Assembly: GCA_900543445.1 (NCBI GenBank)
Contig: UQRC01000014.1
Location: 1 to 51,835 of the forward strand
Direction of reading: 5' to 3'
Length of the DNA: 51,835 bases
Source of the DNA: an uncultured Lachnobacterium sp.
GTDB lineage: Bacteria; Bacillota; Clostridia; Lachnospirales; Lachnospiraceae
The notes under the pieces were generated by a model. That model saw only the letters and a program-made list of their open reading frames with translations. It was not told the DNA's origin and made no database searches. A program made the translations under genes and the position numbers. This document shows, piece by piece, positions 23,262 to 33,700 of the stretch (its first letter is position 1; each line of letters starts with the position of its first letter).

Positions 23262-24022
23262 TGTTTACAAAGCGAATTATTCCATGTCTGGATGTGAATA
23301 ACGGAAGAGTGGTCAAAGGCATTAATTTCATCAATCTTCGCGATGCGGGAGATCCGGTTGAGGTTGCGGCGGCGTATGACAAGGCGGGAGCAGATGAGGT
23401 TGTTTTTCTTGATATTACGGCTTCCAGCGATCATCGTGCGACGGTTGTGGATATGGTGCGTAAGGTTGCGGAAAAAGTATTTATTCCGTTTACGGTCGGT
23501 GGAGGTATCCGTACCGTGGATGATTTTAAAGCACTTCTCAGAGAGGGGGCAGATAAGATTTCCATCAATTCATCGGCAATCAATACCCCTCGTCTGATCA
23601 GTGATGCTGCGGACAAATTCGGAAGTCAGTGCGTGGTCGTTGCAATTGATGCCAGACGTAGAGAGGATGGAAGTGGCTGGAATGTCTATAAGAATGGTGG
23701 ACGTATCGATACCGGATTAGACGCAATCGAGTGGGCAATGAAAGCAAATGCGCTCGGTGCGGGAGAAATCCTGTTGACCAGTATGGACTGTGACGGCACG
23801 AAAGCCGGTTATGATATCGAATTGACCCGTATGATCGCGGACAATGTATCAATTCCTGTGATCGCATCCGGCGGAGCGGGAACGAAGGAGCATTTCTATG
23901 ATGCTTTGACGGAAGGACATGCGGATGCGGCGCTTGCAGCTTCATTGTTCCACTACAAGGAACTTGAGATTATGGATCTCAAAAATTATCTCGCGGACCG
24001 TGGCGTGTCAGTGCGACGATAA
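23261..24022 (+). CDS. hisF: Imidazole glycerol phosphate synthase, cyclase subunit
   Basis: TIM-barrel partner of HisH; turns PRFAR plus ammonia into IGP and AICAR. 253 residues; catalytic aspartates in [13 protein letters not shown] and [11 protein letters not shown], phosphate-binding loops [10 protein letters not shown] and [13 protein letters not shown]. Length and N-terminus match genuine HisF rather than the HisF-like proteins of surface-sugar amidation. AICAR links it to the purine pathway at the left of the window. Followed at 78 bases by ung. Confidence 0.97.
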   Translation: MFTKRIIPCLDVNNGRVVKGINFINLRDAGDPVEVAAAYDKAGADEVVFLDITASSDHRATVVDMVRKVAEKVFIPFTVGGGIRTVDDFKALLREGADKISINSSAINTPRLISDAADKFGSQCVVVAIDARRREDGSGWNVYKNGGRIDTGLDAIEWAMKANALGAGEILLTSMDCDGTKAGYDIELTRMIADNVSIPVIASGGAGTKEHFYDALTEGHADAALAASLFHYKELEIMDLKNYLADRGVSVRR

Positions 24023-24099
24023 AGCGCTATGTGTTTCATACATAAGAAGAAAATTTGCGAAACGTTTAAAAGTATGATAAACAAAAGGAGTGATGCAGC

Positions 24100-24777
24100 A
24101 TGGCAATGATATCAAACGATTGGCTGCCGGCATTGGATCAGGAATTTCATAAAGCATATTACAGAGATTTATTTACATTTGTGAAGCAGGAATATAATAC
24201 ACATGTGATTTATCCGCCGGCAGATGATATTTTTAATGCGCTTCATTTTACACCGCTTAGTGAAGTGAAGGTGCTGATCCTGGGACAGGATCCGTATCAC
24301 AATGAGCATCAGGCACATGGTCTTTCATTTTCGGTGCTCCCGGATCAGAAGGACATTCCACCGTCGCTTCAGAATATTTATAAGGAATTACAGGATGACT
24401 TAGGCTGTAAGATACCGAATAACGGATATCTTAAGAAATGGGCGGATCAGGGCGTACTTCTGCTCAACACCGTACTTACGGTGCGGGCGCATCAGGCAAA
24501 TTCCCATCAGGGAAGAGGATGGGAACAGTTTACAGATGCAATCATTCAGGCAGTCAATGCACAGGATCGCCCGATCGTCTATATGCTTTGGGGCAGACCG
24601 GCACAAAGCAAGATCACGATGCTCACAAACCCGAAGCATCTGATCCTGAAGGCTCCGCATCCGAGTCCGCTTTCTGCGTACCGCGGATTCTTTGGGTGCA
24701 GGCATTTCAGCCAGGCAAACGCGTTTCTTGAGAAGAATGGGATTGCGCCGATCGACTGGCAGATTGAGGATGTATAA
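24100..24777 (+). CDS. ung: Uracil-DNA glycosylase
   Basis: Removes uracil from DNA to begin base excision repair. 225 residues of family 1 UDG: catalytic water-activating Asp in VLILGQDPYHNEHQAHGLSF (the usual HG is HN here), a PPSLQNIYKEL loop, LLLNTVLTVR, and the minor-groove loop HPSPLSAYRGFFGCRHF with the catalytic His. Start ATG at 24100 follows AAAAGGAG with about 9 bases. Own promoter not clear. No function tie to hisHF is evident. Confidence 0.97.
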   Translation: MAMISNDWLPALDQEFHKAYYRDLFTFVKQEYNTHVIYPPADDIFNALHFTPLSEVKVLILGQDPYHNEHQAHGLSFSVLPDQKDIPPSLQNIYKELQDDLGCKIPNNGYLKKWADQGVLLLNTVLTVRAHQANSHQGRGWEQFTDAIIQAVNAQDRPIVYMLWGRPAQSKITMLTNPKHLILKAPHPSPLSAYRGFFGCRHFSQANAFLEKNGIAPIDWQIEDV

Positions 24778-24813
24778 ATATACTTGACAAAATTACAAAA
24801 AAGGGTTTATTTT

Positions 24814-24842
24814 TTGAAGTAGAGATCGATATATATTATAGG
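24814..24842 (+). promoter_or_regulatory. Candidate promoter of the FliD-like gene
   Basis: TTGAAG (24814-24819), 17-nt spacer, TATAGG (24837-24842). The overlapping ATCGATAT near 24826 resembles a sigma-D -10 (GCCGATAT), but the matching -35 (TTTA) is poor, so a flagellar sigma promoter is only possible. Confidence 0.4.
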
Positions 24843-24885
24843 ATAGGGTCACGGATTGACTATTTTATTTCAAAGGAGTGATACT

Positions 24886-25626
24886 ATGAGAGGCATTTCT
24901 TCTTACGATTCATCATCAATCAGTACATTGTTTTCGAGCCTTGGATCATCATCGGGATCCAATTTTCTCGGAATTAATCTGCAGGATTATGCAACAATTA
25001 AGAGCGGAACATACGGAAAACTGATGAAGTCTTACTACAGTAAGGTGAATGCAGATTCCACAAAGACATCTTCTAAGGATAAGACAACATCCACCTCAAC
25101 ATCCAAGGATTCTACGAAGACGATCGCCAATATGGAGGAAGCGGCACAAGAACTGACTACGTCTGCAAAGGAATTGTATTCGACGAAGACGGATTCTGTT
25201 TTTGTTAAGAAAAATGGTAATTACGATACCAAAAAGATTTCAGAGAAAGTCGGATCGTTTGTTGAGGACTATAACAATCTACTGACAACAAGCGCAAAGT
25301 CAACATCGAGCCGTATTGAAAATTCTGTTGATTCGCTCAAACTGTTGACGACAGGCAAGAGTAAGGATTTAGAAGAGATTGGTATCAGTGTGGATTCCAA
25401 GACGGGAATTCTCTCCTTTGATTCGGGCAAATTCAGCAGTGCAGATATGGACAAAGTAAAGAAATTATTTAACGGAACAGGTTCTTATGCTTATGGTGTG
25501 GCAACCCGTTCTTCTCTGATCGACTCTTATGCACAGTCAGAGGCGGAGAAAGCCAATACTTATGGTAAGAATGGTAAGTATTCCTACAATTACAATAGTG
25601 GAAATATTTTCTATGACTCCTTCTAG
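24886..25626 (+). CDS. FliD C-terminal-like flagellar cap domain protein, short form
   Basis: 246 residues, serine/threonine/lysine-rich. The middle and end fit the FliD C-terminal pattern: VGSFVEDYNNLLTTS, then LEEIGISVDSKTGILSFDSG and MDKVKKLFNGTGSYAYGVATR. FliD caps the flagellar filament and is normally over 450 residues with D2/D3 domains; here the N-terminus is a low-complexity SSS/TST region instead. No signal peptide, as expected for a flagellar type III substrate, though export is unproven. Start is the ATG at 24886 after AAAGGAG; the frame from 24856 has no SD. Cysteine-free. Could be a filament-associated accessory or a degenerate cap. Confidence 0.65.
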   Translation: MRGISSYDSSSISTLFSSLGSSSGSNFLGINLQDYATIKSGTYGKLMKSYYSKVNADSTKTSSKDKTTSTSTSKDSTKTIANMEEAAQELTTSAKELYSTKTDSVFVKKNGNYDTKKISEKVGSFVEDYNNLLTTSAKSTSSRIENSVDSLKLLTTGKSKDLEEIGISVDSKTGILSFDSGKFSSADMDKVKKLFNGTGSYAYGVATRSSLIDSYAQSEAEKANTYGKNGKYSYNYNSGNIFYDSF

Positions 25627-25661
25627 GAATAAGAAGACGAAATGAATGAATAGAAATAACA

Positions 25662-25709
25662 AAGGGTGTTGACCGGAACTTAGAAAGTCCAGGCAACACC
25701 CTTATTTTT
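25662..25709. terminator. Bidirectional terminator between the FliD-like gene and the ABC-F gene
   Basis: AAGGGTGTTG (25662-25671) and CAACACCCTT (25694-25703) are perfect 10-bp arms; ATTTTT follows on the plus strand and TTGTTATTTC on the minus strand. Serves two convergent genes. Confidence 0.8.
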
Positions 25710-25724
25710 ATCGATTAATTGTTT

Positions 25725-27365
25725 TTAATCATCGGCCTCTTCGTCAGCAGTTGTGTTGTAAACCTGACGCTTTCTTGCCATAACATCGCTTTCAAGATAT
25801 TCATCGTAAGTGGATACCTTATCGATCATGGTTCCATCCGGAAGGAACTCAATAATGCGGTTAGCGGTCGTCTGTACGACCTGGTGATCTCGGCAGGCGA
25901 ACAGGATGACACCAGGGAATTTGATCATACCATTATTCAATGCGGTAATGGATTCCATATCCAGGTGGTCAGTCGGCTCGTCAAACATTAAGACATTGCT
26001 TCCCATGATCATCATGCGGGAGAGCAGTACACGAACCTTTTCACCACCGGAAAGTACACGCATTTTTTTGACACCGTCTTCTCCGGCGAAAAGCATACGG
26101 CCAAGGAAACCGCGGACATAAGTGGCATCCTTGATCTCGGAGAACTGGGTGAGCCAGTCTACAATCAGCTCATCGGTATCGAAGATCGTGGTGTTATCCT
26201 TCGGGAAGTACGACTGGCTTGTGGTTACACCCCACTTGTAGGTTCCTTCGTCCGGCTCCATCTCTCCGGCAAGAATCTTAAAGAGAGTTGTCTTGGCAAG
26301 TTCGTTGCCGCCGACAAAAGCAATCTTATCATCGTGTCCGACGATGAAGGAGATGTTATCGAGAACCTTCACGCCGTCAATTGTCTTGCTGATTCCGTCT
26401 ACCGTCAGTACTTCGTTACCGATCTCTCGGTTCGGACGGAAATCGATGTATGGGTACTTACGGCTGGAAGGACGGATGTCATCCAGCTGGATTTTCTCCA
26501 ACGCACGCTTACGGGAAGTTGCCTGCTTTGACTTGGAAGCGTTCGCAGAGAAGCGGGAGATGAACTCCTGTAACTCCTTGATCTTTTCTTCCTTTTTCTT
26601 GTTCGCTTCCTTCATCTGACGGACAAGAAGCTGACTCGATTCATACCAGAAATCATAGTTTCCGGCGTAGAGCTGAATCTTGCCGTAATCCATATCGGCA
26701 ATGTTGGTACATACTTTATTTAAAAAGTAACGGTCGTGGGATACCACGATGACCGTGTTTTCGAAGTTGATCAGGAATTCTTCAAGCCATGCAATTGCAT
26801 CGAGATCCAGATGGTTGGTCGGCTCATCAAGAAGCAGAATATCAGGGTTGCCGAATAATGCCTGTGCAAGAAGAACTTTGACTTTGACAGCACCCGGAAG
26901 GTCTGCCATCTGTGTGTAATGATCTTCGGTTGGAATTCCAAGTCCGTTTAAGAGGGTGGCTGCGTCGGATTCTGCGTTCCATCCGTCCATGTCTGCAAAT
27001 TCGGCTTCAAGTTCACTTGCGCGGATGCCGTCTTCATCGGAGAAATCTTCCTTCATATAGATGGCGTCTTTTTCCTTCATGATATCATAAAGTCTCTGGT
27101 TACCCATGATAACGGTATCTAATACCGTAAATTCATCGTATTTGAAGTGGTCCTGCTGCAGAAATGACAGACGCTGTCCAGGAGTGATCACAATCTCGCC
27201 GCTCGTCGGTTCGAGCTGACCGGATAAAATTTTTAAGAATGTTGATTTTCCGGCACCGTTCGCGCCAATCAGTCCGTAACAGTTCCCTTCGGTAAATTTG
27301 ATGTTTACATCTTCAAATAAGGCTTTTTTGCCTAATCTTAAGGTGATATTATTTGCACTAATCAT
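25725..27365 (-). CDS. ABC-F family ATPase, YkpA/YbiT-like, with one degenerate ATP site
   Basis: 546 residues, two ABC domains and no membrane segment, the layout of ABC-F translation factors. Domain 1: Walker A GANGAGKST (residues 34-42), Walker B LLLDEPTNHLD, switch VVSHDRYF; its signature reads LPGAV (156-160) instead of LSGGE. Domain 2: Walker A GGNELAKTT lacks the usual G-K context, signature LSGGEKVRV is intact, Walker B MFDEPTDHLD, and the switch reads FACRDHQ where SHD is usual. Since each ATP site uses Walker A/B of one domain and the signature of the other, all changes fall on the same composite site. The lysine-rich linker between domains is typical. SD GAGG; promoter on the minus strand at 27438-27410. 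Confidence 0.9.
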   Translation of the reverse strand: MISANNITLRLGKKALFEDVNIKFTEGNCYGLIGANGAGKSTFLKILSGQLEPTSGEIVITPGQRLSFLQQDHFKYDEFTVLDTVIMGNQRLYDIMKEKDAIYMKEDFSDEDGIRASELEAEFADMDGWNAESDAATLLNGLGIPTEDHYTQMADLPGAVKVKVLLAQALFGNPDILLLDEPTNHLDLDAIAWLEEFLINFENTVIVVSHDRYFLNKVCTNIADMDYGKIQLYAGNYDFWYESSQLLVRQMKEANKKKEEKIKELQEFISRFSANASKSKQATSRKRALEKIQLDDIRPSSRKYPYIDFRPNREIGNEVLTVDGISKTIDGVKVLDNISFIVGHDDKIAFVGGNELAKTTLFKILAGEMEPDEGTYKWGVTTSQSYFPKDNTTIFDTDELIVDWLTQFSEIKDATYVRGFLGRMLFAGEDGVKKMRVLSGGEKVRVLLSRMMIMGSNVLMFDEPTDHLDMESITALNNGMIKFPGVILFACRDHQVVQTTANRIIEFLPDGTMIDKVSTYDEYLESDVMARKRQVYNTTADEEADD

Positions 27366-27409
27366 ACGAAAACCTCATTATTTCTTCAATCCATTTAGTC
27401 ACGAGTTCT

Positions 27410-27438
27410 ATTTAAACATGAAAAGTCCTTTATTTCAA
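27410..27438 (-). promoter_or_regulatory. Promoter of the ABC-F gene
   Basis: Minus strand TTGAAA (27438-27433), 17-nt spacer, TTAAAT (27415-27410). Confidence 0.55.
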
Positions 27439-27477
27439 GCAAAAAACACTTTATTATTAAGAAAAAACGCATTCTTA

Positions 27478-27506
27478 TTGGAAAAAGTCAAGAAAACTGT
27501 TATAAT
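27478..27506 (+). promoter_or_regulatory. Promoter of the GGDEF/EAL gene
   Basis: TTGGAA (27478-27483), 17-nt spacer, TATAAT (27501-27506) with TGt extension. Back to back with the ABC-F promoter. Confidence 0.75.
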
Positions 27507-27538
27507 AAAATCAATTATTAGGTGGATTGGGTGAAAAG

Positions 27539-30500
27539 ATGGATTATAATGAATTGATGGGGGTGGATATTCCGATTGCGGCTGCGGTTGCAACATACGG
27601 AAATTCATTAAAAATTGAGATGGTCAATGCCGAGTTCGTACGCCTTTTTGGATATACGGAGCGAGATCTTGCGCAGATGGGAGCCGAGAACATGATCTCG
27701 AAAAAGGATATCTACTTACTGGAAGAGACGGTTGCTCAGGCCGTGCAGGGACAAAGGGTGGCGGAGCAGGAGGTGCGGATCCGGCAGAAAGGGCATGACT
27801 TTTTCTGGGTACAGGTAAGGTGCAGTCGGCTGACCTATAAGAATGCCTTGCCGCAGCTGATTTTTCTGTTCTGGGATATTCATGCGCAAAAGTCCAGCGA
27901 ACTGAAACAACAGCTTTTGACGCAGAAATATGAGATGATGGAAAAATTATCTCAGGAGTATCCGTTTGATCTGGATGTGCCGAACTGGAGGATGCTGCGC
28001 TCCCAGCGTCTGATGGAACTGAGAGGGGAATTTGAAGCACAGGATCAGTATTATCCTGTCGATGAAGAAGTGAAATTGCTTTTCCTTGCGGATCAGGATC
28101 TGTTTCTGAAAGCGATGTATGAGGCTACACAGACGGAGGTGACAGGAACGATTGATACCCGGTTTAATGTGAGCACGGAAGAGGATGTGCCGTGTTATCA
28201 ATGGTTCCGCACATACTACCAGAGCGTAAAGGATGATATGGGCAATATTGTGCGCATTATCGGCCGAAGCTTTAATATTGACAGGGACAAGGCTTTGCAG
28301 GAAAAAGTGCGCAGAGATCCGCTGACAAAACTTTTGAATAAGCTGGAGATCCAAAGAGAAGTTACGTCATATATTGAAGAGAATCCATCGAGCACTAATG
28401 TCATGTTTTTGATTGATATTGACAATTTCAAAGGAATCAATGACAATTTCGGGCATACATTTGGCGATACAGTGATCATGGATGTTGCCAATCTCATAAG
28501 AAGCCAGTTCCGTGTGGATGATTTTGTCGGACGGGTTGGAGGAGATGAGTTCCTTGTCTTCATGAAGAACACAAGTGTGGAGAAAGCAAAGGAGAAAGCA
28601 CAGAGACTATGTGACGTTCTGTCGCGGGAATACAGCGGAGAAAATGTGAATTATCGTATTTCTTCAAGTATTGGTCTGGCTGTGTACCGCTCGCCGAAGG
28701 ATACCTATGCCGGTCTGTTTGAAAAAGCGGATCATGCAATGTACCGTGCGAAACAGAGTGGAAAAGATGGCTTTGAACTGGCTGGGGTAGAGGATGTCGG
28801 ACAGACGCGCAATGAAGCAATCCGCATTGACAAAAGAGAACTGATCGATCAAAAGGATCAGGAGTTTCTGGCTTTTGCAGTCAGTCTGATGACCCATGCT
28901 AAGAATCTGGAAGGCTCACTCAATATGCTGTTGAAAAAGATTGCGGATCGATATGATCTGGATTTTGTGGCTGTCTTTGAAGAGGATGAAGTTGAGGAGC
29001 ATCTGACGATGACCAACTATTTTGCAAGACGTAAGCTGATTACGGACAATCGGATTTTTGCCAAGATGCATATGGAGAATGTGCGGATTAAACCCGGACA
29101 GTGTGTGATTCTGACACATGAACAACTGGTAAATGCCGGACATGTTTATCCGGATGAAGATGGTCTGGAGGTAAAATCGAATGTGTCTTTTTCTGCGGTA
29201 ATCGGTAAATTTGAGTATATCGGTGACCGTATCGGAGAAGTTATGTATCTGACCAAAAATGAACAGAAACAGTGGTCGACGAGCGAGATGGCACTTTTTA
29301 AGGAGCTGACCCGTACTATGGCAATCTTTGTATCGTTGCGATTCCGGATGGATGAGAGCCGTGCACAGATACAGAAGATACAGATGAGAGATCCGTTGAC
29401 GAATCTGTATAATCAGGAGTCCTTCCGCCGACAGGTAGCCAAAGTGCTGGCAAAGGCAGATCCGGATAAGGTATATGCAATCGAGTATCTCGATATCAAT
29501 AATTTTGGTTATGTCAATGAAAATTATGGCTATAAGGTTGGTGACAGCATCTTAAAGATGCTTGCAACAGATGTGTCAAGCCAGCCGTATTTTGTGGCAG
29601 GCTGCCGCTTATATTCGGATTTCTTTTTGATTCTTGCTGCGGATGAAAGCAGTGAGATGCTTGAAATGCATTTGCAGAAACGTAACCAGAGATTTACCAA
29701 TATGCAGAACCATCAGTACCCGAACAGTGGCATGGGTGTGACAGTGGGTGTGTATATTTTTGAAAATACCAAGATTGATTTTGATCAGGCTATGGAAAAT
29801 GCGAATCTTGCATGGAAGAATGCAAAACGATCCGGCAAGAAACAGATTATGTTTTATACGCAGGGACTCCGGTCGATGCGTGTGGAAGAACAAAAAGTAG
29901 TCGGAGAGTTTTTTGAAGCCTTGTACCGTGATGATTTTCAGATGTATCTGCAGCCGAAATTCTTCCTGGGCAAGGAGATTATTTATGGTGCCGAAGCTCT
30001 GGCACGCTGGAAGAAACCGGACGGAACCATTGTCCCGCCGGCCTATTTCATTGATTCTCTTGAAAAGATTGGCTATATTACGGAACTGGATTTCTATATT
30101 TTTGAGGAAGTGCTTAAGACACTCGATAAATGGAATCGCCAGAAGAAAAGAAAAATTATTATTTCAACAAATTTCTCGGGAAGGCATTTTGAGGGTGACG
30201 GCGAAGAATTTTTAAATCGTATCGCTCATGTTATGTCAAAATATACGATACTTCCAAGCAATATTGAGATTGAGGTTACGGAGGGGGTTCTGGTCAAGAA
30301 TGTGGAGGTACTCAGGCATTGTCTGAACCGCTTGCATGATATGGGATTCCGTATTGCGATCGATGATTTCGGAACCGGTTATTCTTCGCTCTCTATGCTG
30401 GCAGATATGCCATCGGATGTGATCAAAATCGACAAAAGCTTTATTAATGTCGGAATGACGGATCAGAAAATGAAACTGTTGTACGAGATTGGCCGCATGG

Positions 30501-30649
30501 TTAAGATCCTGGACAAAGACATCATTATTGAAGGTGTTGAAACCAGGGAACAGGAGCAGCAGCTGATCGAGGGGGGATTCGAGTGCGGACAAGGCTATTT
30601 GTGCAATCGTCCGGTGTCTCTTGGAGAGTTTGAAAGGTTGTATTTGTAA
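27539..30649 (+). CDS. Cyclic-di-GMP enzyme: PAS, GGDEF, GAF-like, degenerate GGDEF, EAL
   Basis: 1036 residues, cytosolic, no membrane helix. Order: a PAS domain (about 1-125), a linker or second PAS-like region (130-255), a GGDEF domain with DPLTKLLNK, LIDIDNFKGINDNFGH and intact GGDEF near residue 334, a GAF-like region (about 420-590), a second GGDEF-like domain with DPLTNLYNQ and DINNFGYVNENYG but LYSDFF in place of the active loop (near 690), and a C-terminal EAL domain with AEALARW (near 818), STNFSG, EVTEG, AIDDFGTGYSS, KIDKSF and IEGVET. So one cyclase and one phosphodiesterase look competent. ATG at 27539 preferred; a TTG at 27527 is in frame but sits on the purine-rich SD region. 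Confidence 0.92.
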   Translation: MDYNELMGVDIPIAAAVATYGNSLKIEMVNAEFVRLFGYTERDLAQMGAENMISKKDIYLLEETVAQAVQGQRVAEQEVRIRQKGHDFFWVQVRCSRLTYKNALPQLIFLFWDIHAQKSSELKQQLLTQKYEMMEKLSQEYPFDLDVPNWRMLRSQRLMELRGEFEAQDQYYPVDEEVKLLFLADQDLFLKAMYEATQTEVTGTIDTRFNVSTEEDVPCYQWFRTYYQSVKDDMGNIVRIIGRSFNIDRDKALQEKVRRDPLTKLLNKLEIQREVTSYIEENPSSTNVMFLIDIDNFKGINDNFGHTFGDTVIMDVANLIRSQFRVDDFVGRVGGDEFLVFMKNTSVEKAKEKAQRLCDVLSREYSGENVNYRISSSIGLAVYRSPKDTYAGLFEKADHAMYRAKQSGKDGFELAGVEDVGQTRNEAIRIDKRELIDQKDQEFLAFAVSLMTHAKNLEGSLNMLLKKIADRYDLDFVAVFEEDEVEEHLTMTNYFARRKLITDNRIFAKMHMENVRIKPGQCVILTHEQLVNAGHVYPDEDGLEVKSNVSFSAVIGKFEYIGDRIGEVMYLTKNEQKQWSTSEMALFKELTRTMAIFVSLRFRMDESRAQIQKIQMRDPLTNLYNQESFRRQVAKVLAKADPDKVYAIEYLDINNFGYVNENYGYKVGDSILKMLATDVSSQPYFVAGCRLYSDFFLILAADESSEMLEMHLQKRNQRFTNMQNHQYPNSGMGVTVGVYIFENTKIDFDQAMENANLAWKNAKRSGKKQIMFYTQGLRSMRVEEQKVVGEFFEALYRDDFQMYLQPKFFLGKEIIYGAEALARWKKPDGTIVPPAYFIDSLEKIGYITELDFYIFEEVLKTLDKWNRQKKRKIIISTNFSGRHFEGDGEEFLNRIAHVMSKYTILPSNIEIEVTEGVLVKNVEVLRHCLNRLHDMGFRIAIDDFGTGYSSLSMLADMPSDVIKIDKSFINVGMTDQKMKLLYEIGRMVKILDKDIIIEGVETREQEQQLIEGGFECGQGYLCNRPVSLGEFERLYL

Positions 30650-30664
30650 AAATACAAAAATGGT

Positions 30665-30690
30665 GTCGCTAAAACTTGATTTTTGGCGGC
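30665..30690 (+). terminator. Hairpin after the GGDEF/EAL gene overlapping the nifJ -35
   Basis: GTCGCTAAAA (30665-30674) pairs fully, with two G-U, with TTTTGGCGGC (30681-30690), loop CTTGAT. Followed by ATTCATTTTAT, a weak T tract. Confidence 0.45.
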
Positions 30691-30704
30691 ATTCATTTTA
30701 TATT
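30676..30704 (+). promoter_or_regulatory. Predicted promoter of nifJ
   Basis: TTGATT (30676-30681), 17-nt spacer, TATATT (30699-30704), giving a leader of about 70 nt. Confidence 0.6.
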
Positions 30705-30782
30705 ATTAAATTAGAGACATTCTGATTCAATGTCTGATTTTTAATACGTTTGAACATTAAATTAAAATAGGAGGACTAATTC

Positions 30783-33700
30783 ATGAAACGTTCAATGAAA
30801 ACCATGGATGGAAACCATGCAGCAGCTCATGCTTCTTATGCATTTACTGATGTTGCAGCAATCTATCCTATTACTCCTTCATCTGTTATGGCTGAGGCTA
30901 CAGATGAGTGGGCAACCGCAGGTCGTAAGAACATTTTCGGACAGACAGTTCAGGTTACAGAAATGCAGTCTGAAGCCGGTGCAGCTGGTACTGTTCACGG
31001 ATCTCTTGCAGCCGGTGCATTAACAACTACTTATACAGCATCACAGGGTCTCTTACTTATGATCCCTAACCTGTACAAGGTAGCAGGTGAGAGACTTCCG
31101 GGCGTATTTAATGTATCTGCTCGTTGTGTCGCTACACACGCACTGAACATCTTCGGTGATCACTCTGATGTATACGCTTGCCGTCAGACAGGTGTTGCAA
31201 TGCTCTGTGAGTCATCTGTACAGGAAGTTATGGATCTTACTCCGGTTGCACATTGCTCTGCAATCAAGGGAAGAATTCCATTCATCAACTTCTTCGATGG
31301 ATTCCGTACATCTCACGAGATTCAGAAGATCGAGACTTGGGATTACGAAGATCTTAAGGATATGGTAGATATGGATGCAGTTGATGCTTTTCGTAAGAAT
31401 GCATTAAATCCAAATCATCCGGTAGAGATGGGATCTGCTCAGAACCCTGATATCTTCTTCCAGTCAAGAGAGGCTTGCAACTCTACATACGACGAGCTTC
31501 CAGCTATCGTTCAGGAATACATGGACAAGGTTAACGAGAAGATCGGTACAGATTACAAGTTATTCAACTACTACGGAGCAGCTGATGCTGACCGCGTGAT
31601 CATTGCTATGGGATCTGTTTGTGAGACGATCGATGAGACAATCGATTTCTTAATGGCTAGAGGCGAGAAGGTCGGTGTTGTTAAAGTTCGTCTTTACAGA
31701 CCATTCGTTAAGGAAGCTTTAATCGACGCTATCCCGGATACTGTTAAGAGAATCGCAGTATTAGACAGAACTAAGGAGCCAGGTTCTCTCGGAGAGCCAT
31801 TATACTTAGACGTTGTTGCAGCTCTTAAAGGATCTAAGTTCGATCAGGTTACAATCACAAGCGGACGTTACGGATTAGGATCTAAGGATACTACTCCTGG
31901 ACAGATCATCGCTGTATTCAATAACTCTGAGAAGCCAAGATTTACAATTGGTATCACTGATGATGTTACCAACCTTTCTCTTGAGCTTAAGGAGAACCCT
32001 GTTACAACACCAGAAGGAACTACAAACTGTAAGTTCTGGGGTCTTGGTGCAGACGGTACTGTAGGTGCCAACAAGAACTCTATCAAGATCATCGGTGATA
32101 ACACAGACATGTACGCTCAGGCATACTTTGATTATGACTCTAAGAAGTCCGGTGGTGTTACAATTTCTCACTTACGTTTTGGACATACTCCAATCCGTTC
32201 CACATACCTGATCTCTCAGGCAAACTTCGTAGCATGTCACTGTACAGCATACATCTACAAGTACAACATGGTTCAGGATCTTGTTCCTGGTGGAACATTC
32301 CTGTTCAACACACAGTGGTCAGTCGATGAGTTAGACGAGAAGTTACCTGGACAGGTTAAGAGATATATCGCTGAGAACAACATCAACTTCTACATCATCG
32401 ATGGTGTTAAGATTGGTAAGGAGATCGGTCTTGGTAACCGTATCAATACTGTTCTTCAGTCCGCATTCTTCTCACTCACTAAGCTGATTCCGGAAGAGGA
32501 AGTTATCAAGCTTATGAAGGACGCAGCTACAAAGTCTTATGCTAAGAAGGGTGACGATGTCGTTAAGATGAACCATGACGCTATCGATGCCGGTGCTACA
32601 GCATACGTTAAGGTAGACGTTCCAGAGAGCTGGAAGAACTGCACAGACGATGATTACTCTGTAGAAGTTAAGGGAGACAACAAGGAAGTTGTTGACTTCG
32701 TTAAGAATATTCAGCAGAAAGTCAACGGACAGCAGGGTAACACAATTCCTGTATCTGTTGTTAAGAAATACGAGACAGGCTGGACACCTTCAGGTACAGC
32801 TGCATACGAGAAGCGTGGTGTAGCAACAGACGTTCCTGTATGGGATGCTACAAAGTGTATCGAGTGTAACCAGTGTTCTTATGTATGTCCTCACGCAGCA
32901 ATCCGTCCGGTTGCTATGACAGAGGCAGAAGCAGCTGCAGCTCCAGAAGGAATGCAGATGAAAGACTTGAACCAGATGCCTGGATACAAGTTCGCAATCG
33001 TTGTATCAGCATTCGACTGTACAGGATGTGGATCTTGTGTAAACGTATGTCCAGATAAGGTTCAGGCTATCACAATGACTGGTTTCGAGGCACATGAGGA
33101 TGAGCAGAAGTACTTCGATTACGCAGTAACACTTGAGGATAAGGAAGACGTTATCGAGAAGTTCAAGATTAATTCTGTTAAGGGATCTCAGTTCCGTCAG
33201 CCATTACTTGAGTTCTCAGGAGCTTGTGGTGGATGTGGTGAGACACCTTACGCTAAGTTGATCACCCAGTTATTCGGTGACAGAATGTACATTGCAAATG
33301 CTACAGGATGTTCATCAATCTGGGCTAACTCTTCACCTTCTACACCTTATACAACAAACAAGAAGGGACAGGGTCCTGCATGGTCTAACTCATTATTCGA
33401 GGATGCAGCAGAGTTCGGTTATGGTATGTTACTTGCTCAGAGAGCAATCCGTGACAGATTAAAGAACGAGCTTGATGAGATCGATGCGAACACAGATAAC
33501 GCTGATGTTAAGGCTGCAATCAAGGAGTGGAATGATACATTCGCTTCCGGCATTGAGAACGGACCGGCTACTGAGAAGTTAGTAGCAGCATTAGAGGCTT
33601 GCGGATGTGATGCTTCTAAGAACATCTTAAAGGAGAAGGATTACCTCGCTAAGAAGTCCCAGTGGGTATTCGGTGGTGACGGATGGGCATACGACATCGG

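Noticed and set aside
22644..24022. hisH-hisF as a surface-sugar amidation pair
   Set aside because: Both proteins keep the canonical IGP synthase residues and lengths, and no sugar biosynthesis genes are near.
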